A stretch of 64,000 nt of DNA from Sphagnum compactum. Lineage: Eukaryota > Bryophyta > Sphagnopsida > Sphagnales. The number at the start of each line of letters is the position of its first letter. Position 1 is the stretch's first letter. Where the stretch lies: contig OZ234496.1 in assembly GCA_965153455.1 (NCBI GenBank), positions 5,961,207 to 6,025,206 of the forward strand. Reading direction: 5' to 3'. Positions 11,701-24,800 of the stretch are shown piece after piece. The notes beneath the pieces were generated by a model. That model saw only the letters and a list, made by a program, of their open reading frames with translations, was not told the origin of the DNA and ran no database searches. The position numbers and the translations under genes were made by a program.

Positions 11701-13832
11701 ATGGCCTCGATGAGTACGACCGCAACGAGCTCGCCGCAGCCCGTGGTGAACAACTACACCGTCACTTACAACCTGACGACTAGCACCAAGTTCAACCCTA
11801 GCATGGCGATCATCATCGTGGTTTTGATGTCGGCGTTGTTCTTCCTGGGGTTCTTCTCGATTTACGTGCGCAACTGCACCATGGCAGATGGGGAAGAGGC
11901 GAGTTCCGGTGGGCACAATCCGAGGCCGACGGCTCAGACTTCTAGCAGCTCTCGACCCAAGGGGTTGGACAAATCCGTGGTGGATTCACTCCCGGTGGTG
12001 CATTTCAAGGATTTGAATCTTGAGATGCAGGACGGAAATGCGGGACTTGACGATGGGAAGCCACCGGAGGAGTGCCGGCAGGATGTACATCGCGAGTGTG
12101 CGGTGTGCTTGAGCGAGTTCGAGTCGGAGGATAGCTTGCGGTTGTTGCCCAAGTGCAAGCACGTTTTCCACTTGGAGTGCATTGATGTTTGGTTCCAATC
12201 GCACTCGACATGCCCGCTCTGTCGCGCCAGTCTTGTTCCCAAGGAAACTCAGCACGGCCACGATGCGGGAGAGGGGGAGGATCAAGCTGAATCAGTGGTT
12301 ATTGTCGGGGAGCAGGGGCGTGCAGGGGATGGGGCTGCTTTCGAGGAGGCACCACTCGAGGTGGTCGTGACGATTGATCCAGACGATAGTGGGGAAGGCG
12401 CGCGGGAGTCACAAGAAGATACGCAGTCTGCAGTACTGCAGGTTGATTCCACTCGAAGTGGGACAACTACGGAAGGTAAAATCCTCGCATGAGAAAACGC
12501 AATTTAAATGTCTGCTTCTCTTAAGAAGATATTTGTGAAAAGGGTTTTCCTTCTCTCTGATGATGCCGGCTATTAGGCTTCTGCTTGTGAATCCAGTGTT
12601 ACTGATTTCTAATTTCTGCTCCTTGAGTTTTCTTTTCCCTGCCGAATGTCTATAATTCTTAACTGAAGAATTCAGCAGAGGGATGTTTAGGTTTAGTACT
12701 TTCACAACAAAACCTGCCTCTGAACATTGCCTTTCAGCTTTCAACATCTCCATGCCTGTGAAATTCTGGAGGAGTTAATTTCTGCATAAATGTGCGAAAG
12801 AATTTAGTATTATTGTGGGATTTTATGTCTGGCTTTGTGAAGGCACCAAACCAAATTGGTTCGGAATCTCTAGTTCTTATCTTAATATTTGGATTGAAAC
12901 AGGTACAGTCTGTTTCTTCATTTTCTTGTTTAGATTAGGCTTCCTTAAACCACTCAGATCCAATTCTGGTCTCTGAATGGCTTCAAATCTGGTTTTCCTG
13001 GGGGTTTGATTCTTTGGTTAATGCTGGTGTTGGAGGCTGGTTCATGGATTGGGTGCTTGAGTGGCCTGTTACAGTAAGACTTCAAGCAGTGCTGCTTTAT
13101 CAAGTGTCTGCAGAATATCTCTCGGTGAATCTTTACTTGTGCTTGGTAATTATCATAACATGAGTTTCTTTGTCTACTTTGTGGGAAGCTGTGTGCAGAA
13201 ACAGCAATCACAGTGTAAGCATTGTTCTTCAAAATTGATTATCTGTTAAAAATTCTCTGTGGATTTTTCTTACAGGAACAAGCAGTTCAGTGGAGTCTTC
13301 AATCTCACGAGATGACCAGAGGGACACTGCACGTTTAGCTCTGTTTCGCAATTCACAAAGCTTCAAAAAGGCTGCTCGGGGAGTGGTGGCACATGAGCGA
13401 GCAGGCACATCAACTGTGTCTGACCTTGAAACTTGGACAAGCTTGAAGTCCTGGAAAACCCCCACTCCTGGAAATGAACCCATGCACCGGTCTACCTCCC
13501 TAGACATTGATGGGAAGTCCATGAAAGATGTCTTCAGCAGCAGCCAAGTCCCCAAACTTGTGTCTCAACATTCTGTGCCAGCAGCTATGAACCTTGCAAC
13601 AATCAATCTCCCTATGGCATCAAAACTTGGTATCCAAAGAACAGGTTCATATTCAGGGCTTGAGCTTTTGAGAACTGACAGCATGAACTCAGTGGAAAAG
13701 GCTCTTTTCACAAGGTCAAAACCAATCAGGTCAAATTCGGAGCATTGGGTGAGGATTGAACTTGATTCAGCACCAGAATCTTTAGGTGTTGGGCCATCAA
13801 AGGGAAAAACCAGTGCTACAGCTTGGTCTTGA
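11701..13832 (+). CDS. ATL-type transmembrane RING-H2 E3 ubiquitin ligase (two exons)
   Basis: Model: exon 1 11,701-12,475, intron 12,476-13,275 (GT..AG, donor GGTAAAA, acceptor TTACAG), exon 2 13,276-13,832, giving 443 residues. One hydrophobic segment (about 34-57) is followed by a G-L-D motif (about residue 88) and a RING-H2 domain at about 133-175 with C-x2-C-x15-C-x-H-x2-H-x2-C-x10-C-x2-C, including the conserved D-x-W-F and T-C-P-L-C-R. This order (membrane segment, GLD, RING-H2) defines the plant ATL family, in which the RING recruits an E2 enzyme to ubiquitinate targets at endomembranes or the plasma membrane. The tail (about 176-443) is acidic, then Ser-rich, with no recognised domain. 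The first exon is clearly more GC-rich than the intron. The frame stays open back to 11,479, but that part reads as low-complexity 5' leader, so the Met at 11,701 is preferred. The substrate is unknown. Confidence 0.88.
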
Positions 13833-15110
13833 TGAGAGCCCCATCATCGATAGGGGAATTGAAACTGGAAATTTTGGGAGATGGAGTTTCTTGAATCTTC
13901 AAAACACACAATCTTTGCAAAGCATCATTTGAGCTGGCACCAGCACCCTAATCCCATTTACAATCATAGTCCTGATTTTATTTCCCAGCCCCAACTTCGA
14001 CTGATGTAGAGCTGCACTCACTCAGTTGCAGGATCTTATTGTTGGATGTCATCAACTCCAACTTCCAAAAGTCACAAGGCTTTGCCACAAAGTTTTGATA
14101 CTCACAACGGAGAATTCAAAGGTGCCTTTGTGCAGAGAGACCCAGAGTAGTTGGAGCATATCAAACGCTCTTCCATCTGTATGTCAACAATGATGGGAAT
14201 TTCATAAGCTGCTCAGAGACCATGTGGAATTCTTCCTCCATTTTGACACGAGGTTGACCTTCGAAAAGTGTTGTTTCAAGGTGGTATTTCACAAGAGATT
14301 GCTGCTTGCAACCTGCAACCTTCCAACAGCATCCTTCCATTTCAGTGAGTCAGATTCATTCAAAGTCTTGTACAAACATTGGATCGTACGGCACTGTCCA
14401 TTCTGTTTTCCTTTTTATTTCTTAGTACTCTCTGTTTGGAAGTTTACCTGTGTAGAGTAGGAAAATTGAGCAACTTAGGATAGATCTCTTCTTTCATGGT
14501 ATATGTAAGTCCATTGAGATTCCTAGAATCCGGAGAATGTTCAGCATTAGCAGTAGAATGTGAAGGAGACGACAACAATTATCTTCTTCATTGCGGCAGT
14601 GTTTTGTAGATATGTGGTGAGGACCAGTTTATGGATTGTTTTTGCAAGTAACAATCTAGACAAATTGGTGAGTAATGGTTATAACCTTGTGCAGTTGTAT
14701 CTTATTTAACCCTGAACCAGGATTGGCATCAATGTCAACTCAGAACTTCCTGCAGAAGGTTTGTATTTGCATCTGGAACAATTGATTTTGTGTGTGTTCA
14801 GTTGTCCACTGTACTATAGAGCACATGTGAAAACAAACTAAAGTGCCAAGACACCATGGCTTCTCTCATTATTGTGTGAAAAACATCATCCTCTGCCTGG
14901 GAACAGGATGGTCTTGAAGTCTATATGTGCAACACATATCAAAAGAAAGAGCGCCCCCCAGACAAAAGTTACTCAGTGCACACTGCATAGTGATGACTTG
15001 AAAATATTGCAAGAGAGGTATCATAAAACTTTCTATATATCAATCTCAGCTTAATATGGTACGAATTGAAAATCCAGCTCTGAAGTTCTGTTGTTCCTAA
15101 ACAATTTAAC
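13833..15110 (+). other. 3' flank of the RING-H2 gene, probably including its 3' UTR
   Basis: The sequence carries no further exon that keeps the ATL frame. It is of mixed composition, still less AT-rich than distant intergenic DNA for the first few hundred bases, as expected for a 3' UTR. No gene-like frame was found. Confidence 0.4.
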
Positions 15111-15810
15111 CTTCCTAGTGGTCTGGTATCAACTTCTTTTGATACCAGCCTTGTCTTGGTATTGGAGCTTTTAAAAAAAATTAACAGCCTGATACTGGTA
15201 TTGAAGGTTTTTTTTAAATTTCATACCAGGCTAATATGAACAACCCATGCATTAAGAGTTGGGTATGTGATGGTATCAATATGTGTATGTGAAGTTTAAT
15301 ATTTGCTGGTATATGTAGTAAACAATGGTATCAATACCATAGCTGTAAGGTCCTCCATTTTTGTTGAAATTTGTTGTCGTTTTCAGACTTTAACATTGAT
15401 GTTATGAAGTCTAATAACTACAGATGTGGATTCAGGAGCAACCAATGGAACTCATGGATTTGTAAAACCCATCAAAGGCTTTTATTTCAACCATTTAAAA
15501 TTTACATTCAAATAAAATGCTTGAAGGTGGAGTGGTGTTGCTCACTGCCCAAATACAATCTCAGAACCCCTTTTTGCCACACCATTTCAAGATACTAGAG
15601 GAGCAAGGAGGACGGGTTGCCTGGTATCAGAGTATCATCATAAACCCCTAAACCCTAATACCAGACTGGTCTGGTCTCTCCAGACTATATTTTCAAACTC
15701 GCATATTGGGGCAACACTGGTATCAGCCCCAGTATCACAGAACCTCAAGTCTAGTCTTTGATACCATTGTTGATACCAGGTGTAAACCTGTATACCAGAC
15801 CAACACTGAC
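15111..15810. repeat. Cluster of GGTATCA/TGATACC motifs
   Basis: About fifteen variants of CTGGTATCA or its reverse complement TGATACCAG occur within 700 bp (for example near 15,121, 15,139, 15,196, 15,270, 15,326, 15,630, 15,660, 15,718, 15,760, 15,775 and 15,792), in both orientations and irregular spacing. No fixed period is seen, so it is a decayed local repeat or a cluster of a short motif. Confidence 0.6.
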
Positions 15811-17010
15811 TAATACCTTATCCTTGTGCATAGAGGATTGTTAGTTGTTGGTTGCAGAATATTGTATTCCTTGCAAATTATTTTGATGCTTTGCAAAGAC
15901 TTGTTAGCCTGGGAAAATTGTTTTCCTCAATTTTGTGGAAACTGCTGGAGAGAGAAATATCGCAAACAAGTGGCACATTAACTTATTGTGTAATGGCTGT
16001 GCCCTTTATGTCAGGTTCAAACAAAACCATGAGAAATGATGGAACCCTGTAACATAATTTGGGCATTTGTATGCAAGATGTGTTGGATTAAAATGGCAAC
16101 CTAAAAGAGTGCACCCTGCAACTTGTTTGGTTGTTTCAAGTCAAAATTGCAAAGGAGGATCCAAAGAAAAATTGTCAGAAACATGTTGAGTACATTTGGC
16201 ATGAAATTCTGGCAAGCAGCAACACTCTGAAACTTTATACGAGACCTTAAAATCAGAAGGTCATGACGTTTTTTCCTCATCATGATGGCTGACTTTGTTC
16301 AGTTGAGCATTGGCTGACTTGTTCAGTCGAGCATTATGCTAGGCTGTGTACACTTCCAGTCAACCCTCTGGTATGCAGTTAATTTAGTGGAATTTGCACC
16401 AACCTACAACTTCTGCAGAGTTGAAGTTCTTGGGGAATTGTCAGCAAATTCCAAATTTTCAACTCAGTGTCCATTTTTGTTGACTCTTTATCCTTCACTG
16501 CAGCTAAGTCTAGTGCAAAAAAACACATTGGGTACTATTAGTGTTGTGTTGTCTACACTTCACGGATAATAGCTTTGTTAGACCAGAACTAGATGTGCCC
16601 TTATATCAAGTTTTGGAAGAGAGGAGTGAGGATAAGGTATCAAATGTCTCAACTACGCCCTTCTTGGTTTGATTGTCAAATTTCATCTCATTTTTTGTTC
16701 TCATTTCAAAGAAGGGAATGAGCCACATGTGAACGAAAGTGTAAGGGGTAGTGTAGGGCAAGGGTAGCGACAAGGCTTTTTCACCTTTGAGAATGCTAGG
16801 AATGAGGGTGGGAGCCCGAGTGGATGGCATCCCAGAATGATGAAGAGCTGTGTCTGTTATCCTTATCCAATGTAAAAAAGTTCCAGAAAATTAACCTCTT
16901 CTTTTCAGACCTATTTCTTTCTAAATTTTATTTCCTGACTTTTTCATTCCCTTCTCCTCATATACCTTCATTCCCAAATGGTGTTTTATATAGGGTTGGG
17001 ATGGATATGA
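15811..17010. other. Intergenic DNA, no gene seen
   Basis: Open frames are under 80 codons and show no motif. A near-repeat 'GACTT(T)GTTCAGT(T/C)GAGCATT' occurs twice at 16,291-16,335. Confidence 0.5.
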
Positions 17011-17210
17011 ACCTGGGTATATACCTTGGTAGGTCAAACCCCCACTCTCTTGGTATAGGATTTGGTCACAGCTCAGGAGATATCATGGTTCCTTGGCGAG
17101 GTCCATTTAAACCTGGGTATATACCTTGGTAGGTCAAACCCCTACTCTCTTGGTATAGGATTTGGTCACAGCTCAGGAGATATCATGGTTCCTTGGCGAG
17201 GTCCATTTAA
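17011..17210 (+). repeat. 100-bp tandem duplication, two almost identical copies
   Basis: Copies at 17,011-17,110 and 17,111-17,210 match at all but one visible position (CCCCCAC versus CCCCTAC). Each starts ACCTGGGTATATACC and ends GTCCATTTAA. The near-identity indicates a recent duplication. Confidence 0.97.
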
Positions 17211-18875
17211 ACTATCACTGCCCATGTTCATACTCATCATTTTATTCTATTTTACAATTAGGCTAAACTGCTTCTAGTTTGGAATTGTCCAAGTTACAAG
17301 TCTAAATTTGTCCTAACTAAGCCAGATCCTATGAACCATCATCACTGAACCTAACATATACCCCCTTCATCAATTTCCTGGGTTTTTATATTAAAAAAAT
17401 ATTCACACCTTATTCATAAGTGTGAGTTTTGAAATATTAAACTTGATACCCAACTTGGTAGCCACCTAGTATAGAGTCAAGATGGGTTTCTGCTATCTCA
17501 AAATAAAGATCTCACACACTCTTACAATTACCAACTTGCACAGAGTGGAGCTAAAATTTAAGAAGTGCAGCCAAATAATAAGTGACAGCTTAAAGGTTTC
17601 GATGTTACAAATTCAAGAACTTGTTGAGACAAATATAGCAAGGGCAAAGTCGGGTCTCAAAGCAACACCCAACCCAGAAGGGTCTTGCCAGGTCTCTACC
17701 AAATGCATATAGGTCTAAGGCAGGGTCTCCGTCTGGTTCTTAACCAATTTCACACCCCACTGTTCCAATATGAATAACCTACCCTTGGACTTGTGTTGAG
17801 AACCATTCTCGACAACCAGCAAATGCTGATACAGATTAAACTTACACTCTAAAATCTTATTGTTAGTTTTGAGAGACACTTCTTCAGTGAAACACTAAAG
17901 AAACTCCTGCTTTAAAACCTCCAGAGTACAAAGAGTGCCTGTGTACCAAGGACATCCAAACTCCCAAGAATTTGTCAACAAACAAGATTCAACTAAGGTT
18001 TAGAACAATCTCATTACTTCACTTTCTTGAAGATAATGCCTCATTTCAGAAGTGGACATCCTTGCAAAATAATTACTTCAGAAGTCACCCATTTCAAGAC
18101 TACTTTCTACACAGGTGCTTAAATTACATTCATAATGACTGATGTATGCAACTACGTTGACAAGATGTGTGCATGGTGAGAGACAAACTTTCACAACCCT
18201 CAAAATTTACTTGGTGAGGTAGGCAAAAGTATTTTCTGAAGTTGCCCAATTGTTTGGCCAACATCAATTTCAAATGATGTGCATCTATCATCCAAGTGGT
18301 TCCAGATACAATGGGTCCCACTTGTGTGCAAATGATCTTCACAACTCATATTTGAAGTGACACATATCCCAACATCTCAGAGAGCAAAGAGACAATCATA
18401 AAACCTACACTGCCCACAAAAGCACCAAGAATACTCTTGCAACAGCAACAAAACATAAAACAATCTATGAGAGAGCTCTATGAACTCAATCTGTATCACT
18501 CAATAAGTGTTGATAAGAGGGGTCAAGAAAAATGTAGAGCAGCACAACTCGAGCCACTTAAGAAAACCAACATATAATTGGACCCAAAGAGCTGTTGTGC
18601 ACCATATACTTCTTTTTCTTTTTCTTTTTGGATACAAAGTGTGACACTGAATACTGTAGACTCTTAGTAATTAACCTTGGTGTAGAACACTAATGTATTT
18701 TACATGGGGAGACCAAAAAATTCACACAAAGCATGTCCCGATTTGAGACAACTCTAGCATTGCTGATGCTCGCAAAGAATGAGGAAAAAAAATAGTTGTC
18801 TGGTACAGGGATATGGCTTCAAAGTTTGCATCACCTGCCAACCTGTTATTGCATGTACAAAATCACAGCTAGATT
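17211..18875. other. Intergenic DNA downstream of both convergent genes
   Basis: This lies between the 3' ends of the RING-H2 gene and the ELL-like gene. It includes a pyrimidine tract of CTTTTT units at 18,608-18,630. No coding or structural RNA feature could be supported. The right-hand few hundred bases may be the ELL-like 3' UTR. Confidence 0.45.
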
Positions 18876-21800
18876 TTATCCTTGACCTGCTTTCTCAGCA
18901 AAATCTTTCAAGTGCTGCTTGATTGTCTGCATCACATGAACAATATGACATTATTTATCATAGTCCAATTCTTTCTCCAAGTGATGAAAACACCCAGAAA
19001 AAATGACCTTTCAGAGTGGCAGTTTAAGTTCTTCATCATGTTCTGGAAACAAATATCTCCATGGAGTGCCTGTTCAAAAACGAATGCACCTTCGCAGGAG
19101 CTATCTGTGTTCATTCCCACGTACATTCATCACAGCTTCCTGTTTCAGTTATTAAAGGAGAAAAGGAACTAACCAGAAGCTCATCATGTAACATGTCAAA
19201 AGTCTTTTGCATGCGCTTGGACCTCTGCATTCATCATAATGCAATGCCACCTCCATGTCAATCCATGTCTTTTCTTATCTCCCAATGCCAATAATTCACT
19301 TCTTACACTCTGCTTGCTTGTCACTGTGGCTGTCAATAGCTTTGTTTCTAGTAGTATACCAAAATTGACAGACAACCAAGGTTTCATACAGTTATTTACC
19401 TTACATACTGCATGATAAGTCTTTTGTATTTTACTGTGGACTTGCTGGAGCTTTTCTGGAGCATTGCTTGCAAACTCTATTTCCTTTTTGAAACCTGCAA
19501 ATTTCAACCTGCAAATGCAAAAGCCTTCATCTCAATAAGAATACAACAAAAGATAATAGTTTTCCCACAATTGAAGCAAAACCAGATGGCCACAAGAGGA
19601 CCCTTAGATTTGGACAGTGGACATGCTGAGAGCACAGCAACAGCAAGCAACAAAGCCCTATTATTGCACCAGACAACTGAAGAAAGTGTGGATAGGGCCA
19701 TTCACACACTTGGTGTCCTCAATGTCCTCATGGAGGCGGTGGTAGATGATGTACTTCTCTTCATACTCCCTTTTGTACTTCTCAGCCCTGTAACAACAAC
19801 AGAGAACGGGTATCAGGCTCCCTGAAAACCCAGAGCATACAATCGGTTCCACAGACCCCTGACATTCATGCTGCAGAACAGAATTACCACAAATGAAATG
19901 TCATACATGTTGGGTATCTACGTGCTAGAATCCACCAAATGCAATTAGTGGTCTCTTTGAACAACAAAAGACTACAAACTTTATCTAATCAACTGTATGT
20001 ATATGACCAGATTAGAGAGGAAGTTGATGACAGTATGATACCACAAACATCATAATTAAAATATACCCACTAAAGGTTAAAGTGATGTGCAGCATACTGC
20101 TCATAAGTCACTACAGGACCCCGCAGCTCTGGTGTACTTTTCTCATACATCCGGAAATAGTCCTTCTCATCAGCATCATCACAGCTCCCAGAAAGCTTGG
20201 CAGCCCATTTGCCATTACTTTGACCTGCACTAAGTAGAGCACTGGTCTTATTGTCAGGCCCTACCACACCAGCACTAGTCTTTGGTTTCCGGTCTGAGTC
20301 TTGGCCCCCTCGTCGCTCAAAACCCTCCTTCTCAGGGGCCTCTTGTCCCTTTACATATAGGTGTTGTTTCTGGCCATTCTCTGTACTGGAAGCTTTGCTG
20401 CTGGGTCCCGCATTGTTCAATGGCACATCAAGAGGAGTTCCTCTGTTCAGCTCAGCATTTGTAGGCCTTGGACCAATATCCTGTGCACCTGATATTTTCT
20501 CCAACTTGCTGGCAGGTACCACGTTGGGATGGCCACCACCATTTACAGGGAGCAAGGGAGTCACAGGAGCAACAGAAGGCTTTTTGTACACCCTTGCAGC
20601 TGCTTCCTGGGCAACACTATCTTCTGCCAATCTCTTCACTCCCTTTGATTCTTGTGGCCTTTCAGAGCCCTCACTGTGGCCAACTCGAGACTTCAGTACT
20701 GACCCTGGATCCAGCCTCTCCTCCTGTGGAGTACTACCTGGGGGTTTCAAGACCCCTGTAGTTGTGCGAGTTGTTTCTCGAGCAGCCACCTGGTCTATTC
20801 TCTGCACCTCTTTCTGAGCAGGTAGGGTAGGTTTTCGAGTCTCTGCAGTGGCAGGAGAAGCTTTTCTCAGGTCACCTGCAGCCTTGCCAGCACTCCGTAC
20901 TTTGTCCTTAGGTGGGCTAACTTGCCCCTTGTGAATCAAAGACTTATTGCTTGTTGCTGGTTCAACAATCTCCCGACCTTTGACTGCTTCAGGTCGAGTG
21001 CCATCCTTCCTTGTTAGATCCCAGGTCTCAACTGTAGTGCTTTCTCTCAACTCACCTAGCTCTAGATCAGGACTCTCTGTCCCTCTCTTCTCATTCTGTT
21101 TACTGAGGCCGCCATTGTCAATTTTTGACATACCTTTTGCAGTCTCTTGTCTGACAGGCTCCATCTTCCTTCCATCTCTAAACCAGCTGTTCTGAGCACC
21201 ACCATCAGTGCGGAACCTTGCAGCCATGTAAGGATCTTTTGTCACTTTCCCCCATGCATCTGTCTCCTTCAGAGACTCATTCCGTCGTGATACCTCAGGC
21301 TCAAGGCTTTGCCTTCGGACCTGCTTTGGATCCCTACCAGGCCTCACCATAAACCCTCCCTCATTGTTACCATACATACTCTGGGGGTCCAGATCTCTCT
21401 TGAGATGGCGATTCCCAAGGAACTCAACATCCTTGCCTGGTTTTCCAAGCAGCCCTGCATCTGGATTGTTTCGCCAATTTAACTCTCTTGGAAGCCTCAT
21501 TGTGCTTTCCAGCTCCCTTTCAGATTTTGTAAGAACTTCAGCATCTGTCTCCCTCCCAGCCATTGGAACAGGTTCTGCTTCTTTCAAAGTGGTGGAGCTC
21601 ACTTCTGTGTTTCTAGATACATCAGGTTGTGGCATCTCAACTGGCAGCTTGGGCAACAAATTAGCTTTCTCTCCTCCCTTAATTGATCTTTGCAAAGGCT
21701 TCTTCGGCGTCCCAAAATTTTTGTCTCCGACTTTCTTTTGTCCCACAGTCTTTTGAATTTTTTCTATAAGCTCACCAGTTTCTGGGTCCTTTACAGTCTT

Positions 21801-24800
21801 CACTGCTGCTTCAGCATCCTTTGTTAGTGACTTATGAAATTCAGCAGTTGCATGTCTCTTGTCTTTGCCTTGCTGAGAAATAGTCTCTCCACCATCATTT
21901 TTCAAAGCAGGAGATCCAAGAATTGATCTTGGAGCCATATCAGCTCTCAAATTGGATGCTTTCCCCTTCTCTGTCTCCCCAGCCTTTGCAAAGCTGCTGT
22001 CATTGTCTGCCCAGTTTGACTCTCCACCCTTGACTAAACCTACCCTTGACTCAATGTCATTCTTCTTCTGCTGCAACCCTTGTGCATCATTTTGTTTTGT
22101 GGCAGGAGCCCCCAAGCTTTCATCTGAATCAGAGCAACTCTTATCCATAGATACCGATTTCATATTTGATTTGGCATCTTCTGAGCCTTGAATCTCCTTC
22201 TCATTTTCCTTACGTTCTCTTTGCAACCCTGGTGGAGAAACAGAATCCCATTCCTGTGGGGACCCAACACCACCATCAACTGATACTACATCCACATCAA
22301 CTTCCAAGTTACTGTCTAAAACTTCAACCACCACATTAGCTCTTCCTCCAGAGTCAGTGCCAACCTGGCCTGTTGCCTCTTCACCAACAACATCTACCTC
22401 TTCTGAATCATGAGATATGGGAATCTTGTCTGACACCCTAAATTTTGACCGCTTCTCCTTGGCTTGACGTGATGCCTGCTAATCAATCAGGGTTGTGACA
22501 CACATTAGTACAGGTTGCCACAGGTTTTGTCCTTCAGAACCAATTGACCACACAAACATGATATCAAGCAGTTTCATGTCCAGAAAGTTCATCCACAAAT
22601 AGTTGTTTCATCCACACAAATATGATATCATGCAGTTTCATGTCCAGAAAGTTCATCGACAAGTGGTTTTTTCATCCTCACCCCACAAAACTCTACATTT
22701 TTCAGTATCCTACTGTTGCAATATCTTTGTCACTCTTTGCGACAAGAACTTCCACAGATGTACCCTGGCAACTAAGTATAATATAAATCACCTGTTTCTT
22801 GTCCTTGGTCTTGGGTTTCAGGTGTAGGGAATCTTCTGATGCAGCAGCTCCCTTCTCCTCATCCTCACTCATAATCTCTACATCCTCATCCATGTTTGCA
22901 TCTTCATTGCCACTGGAGCTGCTGCCATCACTATCACTATCACTTCCACTTCCACTCCGGCTGCCATTTCCAAAGGCATGAGCACTCCTGAATTAGAAAA
23001 CTCAGACATATGTACACAAGCTTCTTCATTGATCACCATATGAACTTAGATATAGCTGATCCCTGAAGTTCAAACAGGATACAACTGGAGTTTATAGTAA
23101 TTGTCAGATATGCAGATACTCTCAGCAAATGCAGTACATATGAAATTGCAAAGCTCTACTGATGTATGTACCTTGTACAACTGTGACTCTCGCTGCCACT
23201 GCGGCTTTCAGAATCACTATCACTTCCACTATCACTACAGCTGCTGGTGTCACTACCACCACTATTCACCATCTTCTCCTCCCCCTTTGGAAATCCCATG
23301 GCCAAACCCTTCCCACCCTCTGAATTCTGATTCAGAGGACCCCCACTTTCCATCAAGTCCTGTTCAGTGTTCTCATCCCCTCTGATGCTTACTAGCTCCA
23401 CATCAGCAGATGATTCATGCAAATGTAGTGATTGTTCCTTCATGTTCAAAGACTCAGGCTTGTGAGAGGGCATGCTCTCAGTGACTGGCTGCTGAGCTCT
23501 CTCAGCATTCCCACGCAGCTTCTCATCAGCTTTTCTGATAGCTCGGCTCACCCGATCACCACTGCACCTCTGTATTGCAAAGGAGGAGAGTCGACTGGTG
23601 CCTAAGAGGGCCCTAGGTCTCTCCCCAAGCAGACCTACTTCTCCAGGTGCAATCCGTTCTTTCACTGGTTCTGGTACTGTCTCAGACACCAGTTCCACAA
23701 TTGCTGGAGAGTCCACTAATGGTGGAGTATCAGCAGCTGGAATCTCTGGAGAGCTGGTAATAAAGTGCAACAGAGTTATTCACAGAAAACAGAAAAATTT
23801 TATGTACTAAGTTACACCAGTGCTGGTTTTCCTTCACATCACCAAACAGTTGGCCTTACACAATGTAGAATCTTCAGGGACTCATTGCAGCACAAATGTC
23901 CTTAATGCTTCAATTTCAAGCAAACCTTGCATTTTGACAACATGTATCATACTCTGCATGAGGTAAGGAGCAGCAAGAAAGGCAGCAGCTACAAAACTGA
24001 CTTTGCAGGAATGTGACACACCTTCCACTTCCAGGAGATGGTTTGGCAAAGCTCACTCCCTCCTTCAACATATACTTGCCAGGTGCATGATATGAAGCAA
24101 TCTGTGAAAGAAATCACTAGCTATATTAAAGTTTTGTAATCCGCAACTCATAGGTTGACAGAAAACCCAACAATGAAAGAAATATTCTGGATGCTTCTTT
24201 TACACACACCACCCTCCTTTCTTCCATGCCTCTCTTGAGAGACACTCCTAAAATTGAAGAATGTTCCCCCAAAACACAACTACTCAGAACCTAATTTTTT
24301 GGAAGACCATACCGCTTTGATGGCCTTCTCTATGGTTTTCCTTTCTGGCTTCACATGAGGCATTGCTTCTCCCAACGCCTTCTCAACTGCCTGTTAAGTG
24401 GCAACAACAAAGCCTTAGCCTCTATATGACCTTTCTACCACAGCATAAACAACCCAAGTCATCTTTGTCACTGCTGAACCGAACCCCACATATTCTATCC
24501 TAGCCCTGACCACCTAGGAGCTTTACAGAGTGGTCAGCTGCAACAATGCACATTGCTACCCTGAAGAAGTATTTAGCTCAAACTTCAGATCGAAGAGTTC
24601 ATTAGAAATCTCACAAGCCAAGAAGCCAACTGTCAGCCATCCACCCTGGAAGAGATGCAAACCTTAATTGTCAACCCTTTTGGATTATCGGTAAGAAGAG
24701 TGATGAGGCAATTACGGAGCTCACTGGGGCTGACCACCCCCCCAGCCTTTGGAGCCACACCTGTGTCAGATGTGGTAGTTGCTGGGCTTGGTGTATTATT

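Noticed and set aside
11293-11916. Minus-strand open frame of 207 codons
   Set aside because: It overlaps the 5' part of the RING-H2 exon and its GC-rich leader; the product is low-complexity Arg/His/Thr text without a domain.
20070-20097. End of the ELL-like gene at the TAG after exon 10 (frame ending H-H-F-N-L)
   Set aside because: A GTATGC donor after 20,098 joins T-Y-E-Q in phase to four small exons that complete the occludin/ELL domain, which the simple read-through lacks.
20251-20817. Long plus-strand open frame of 188 codons
   Set aside because: It is antisense to exon 10 of the ELL-like gene, which has consistent splice phases and a recognisable C-terminal domain. The antisense text has no motif.
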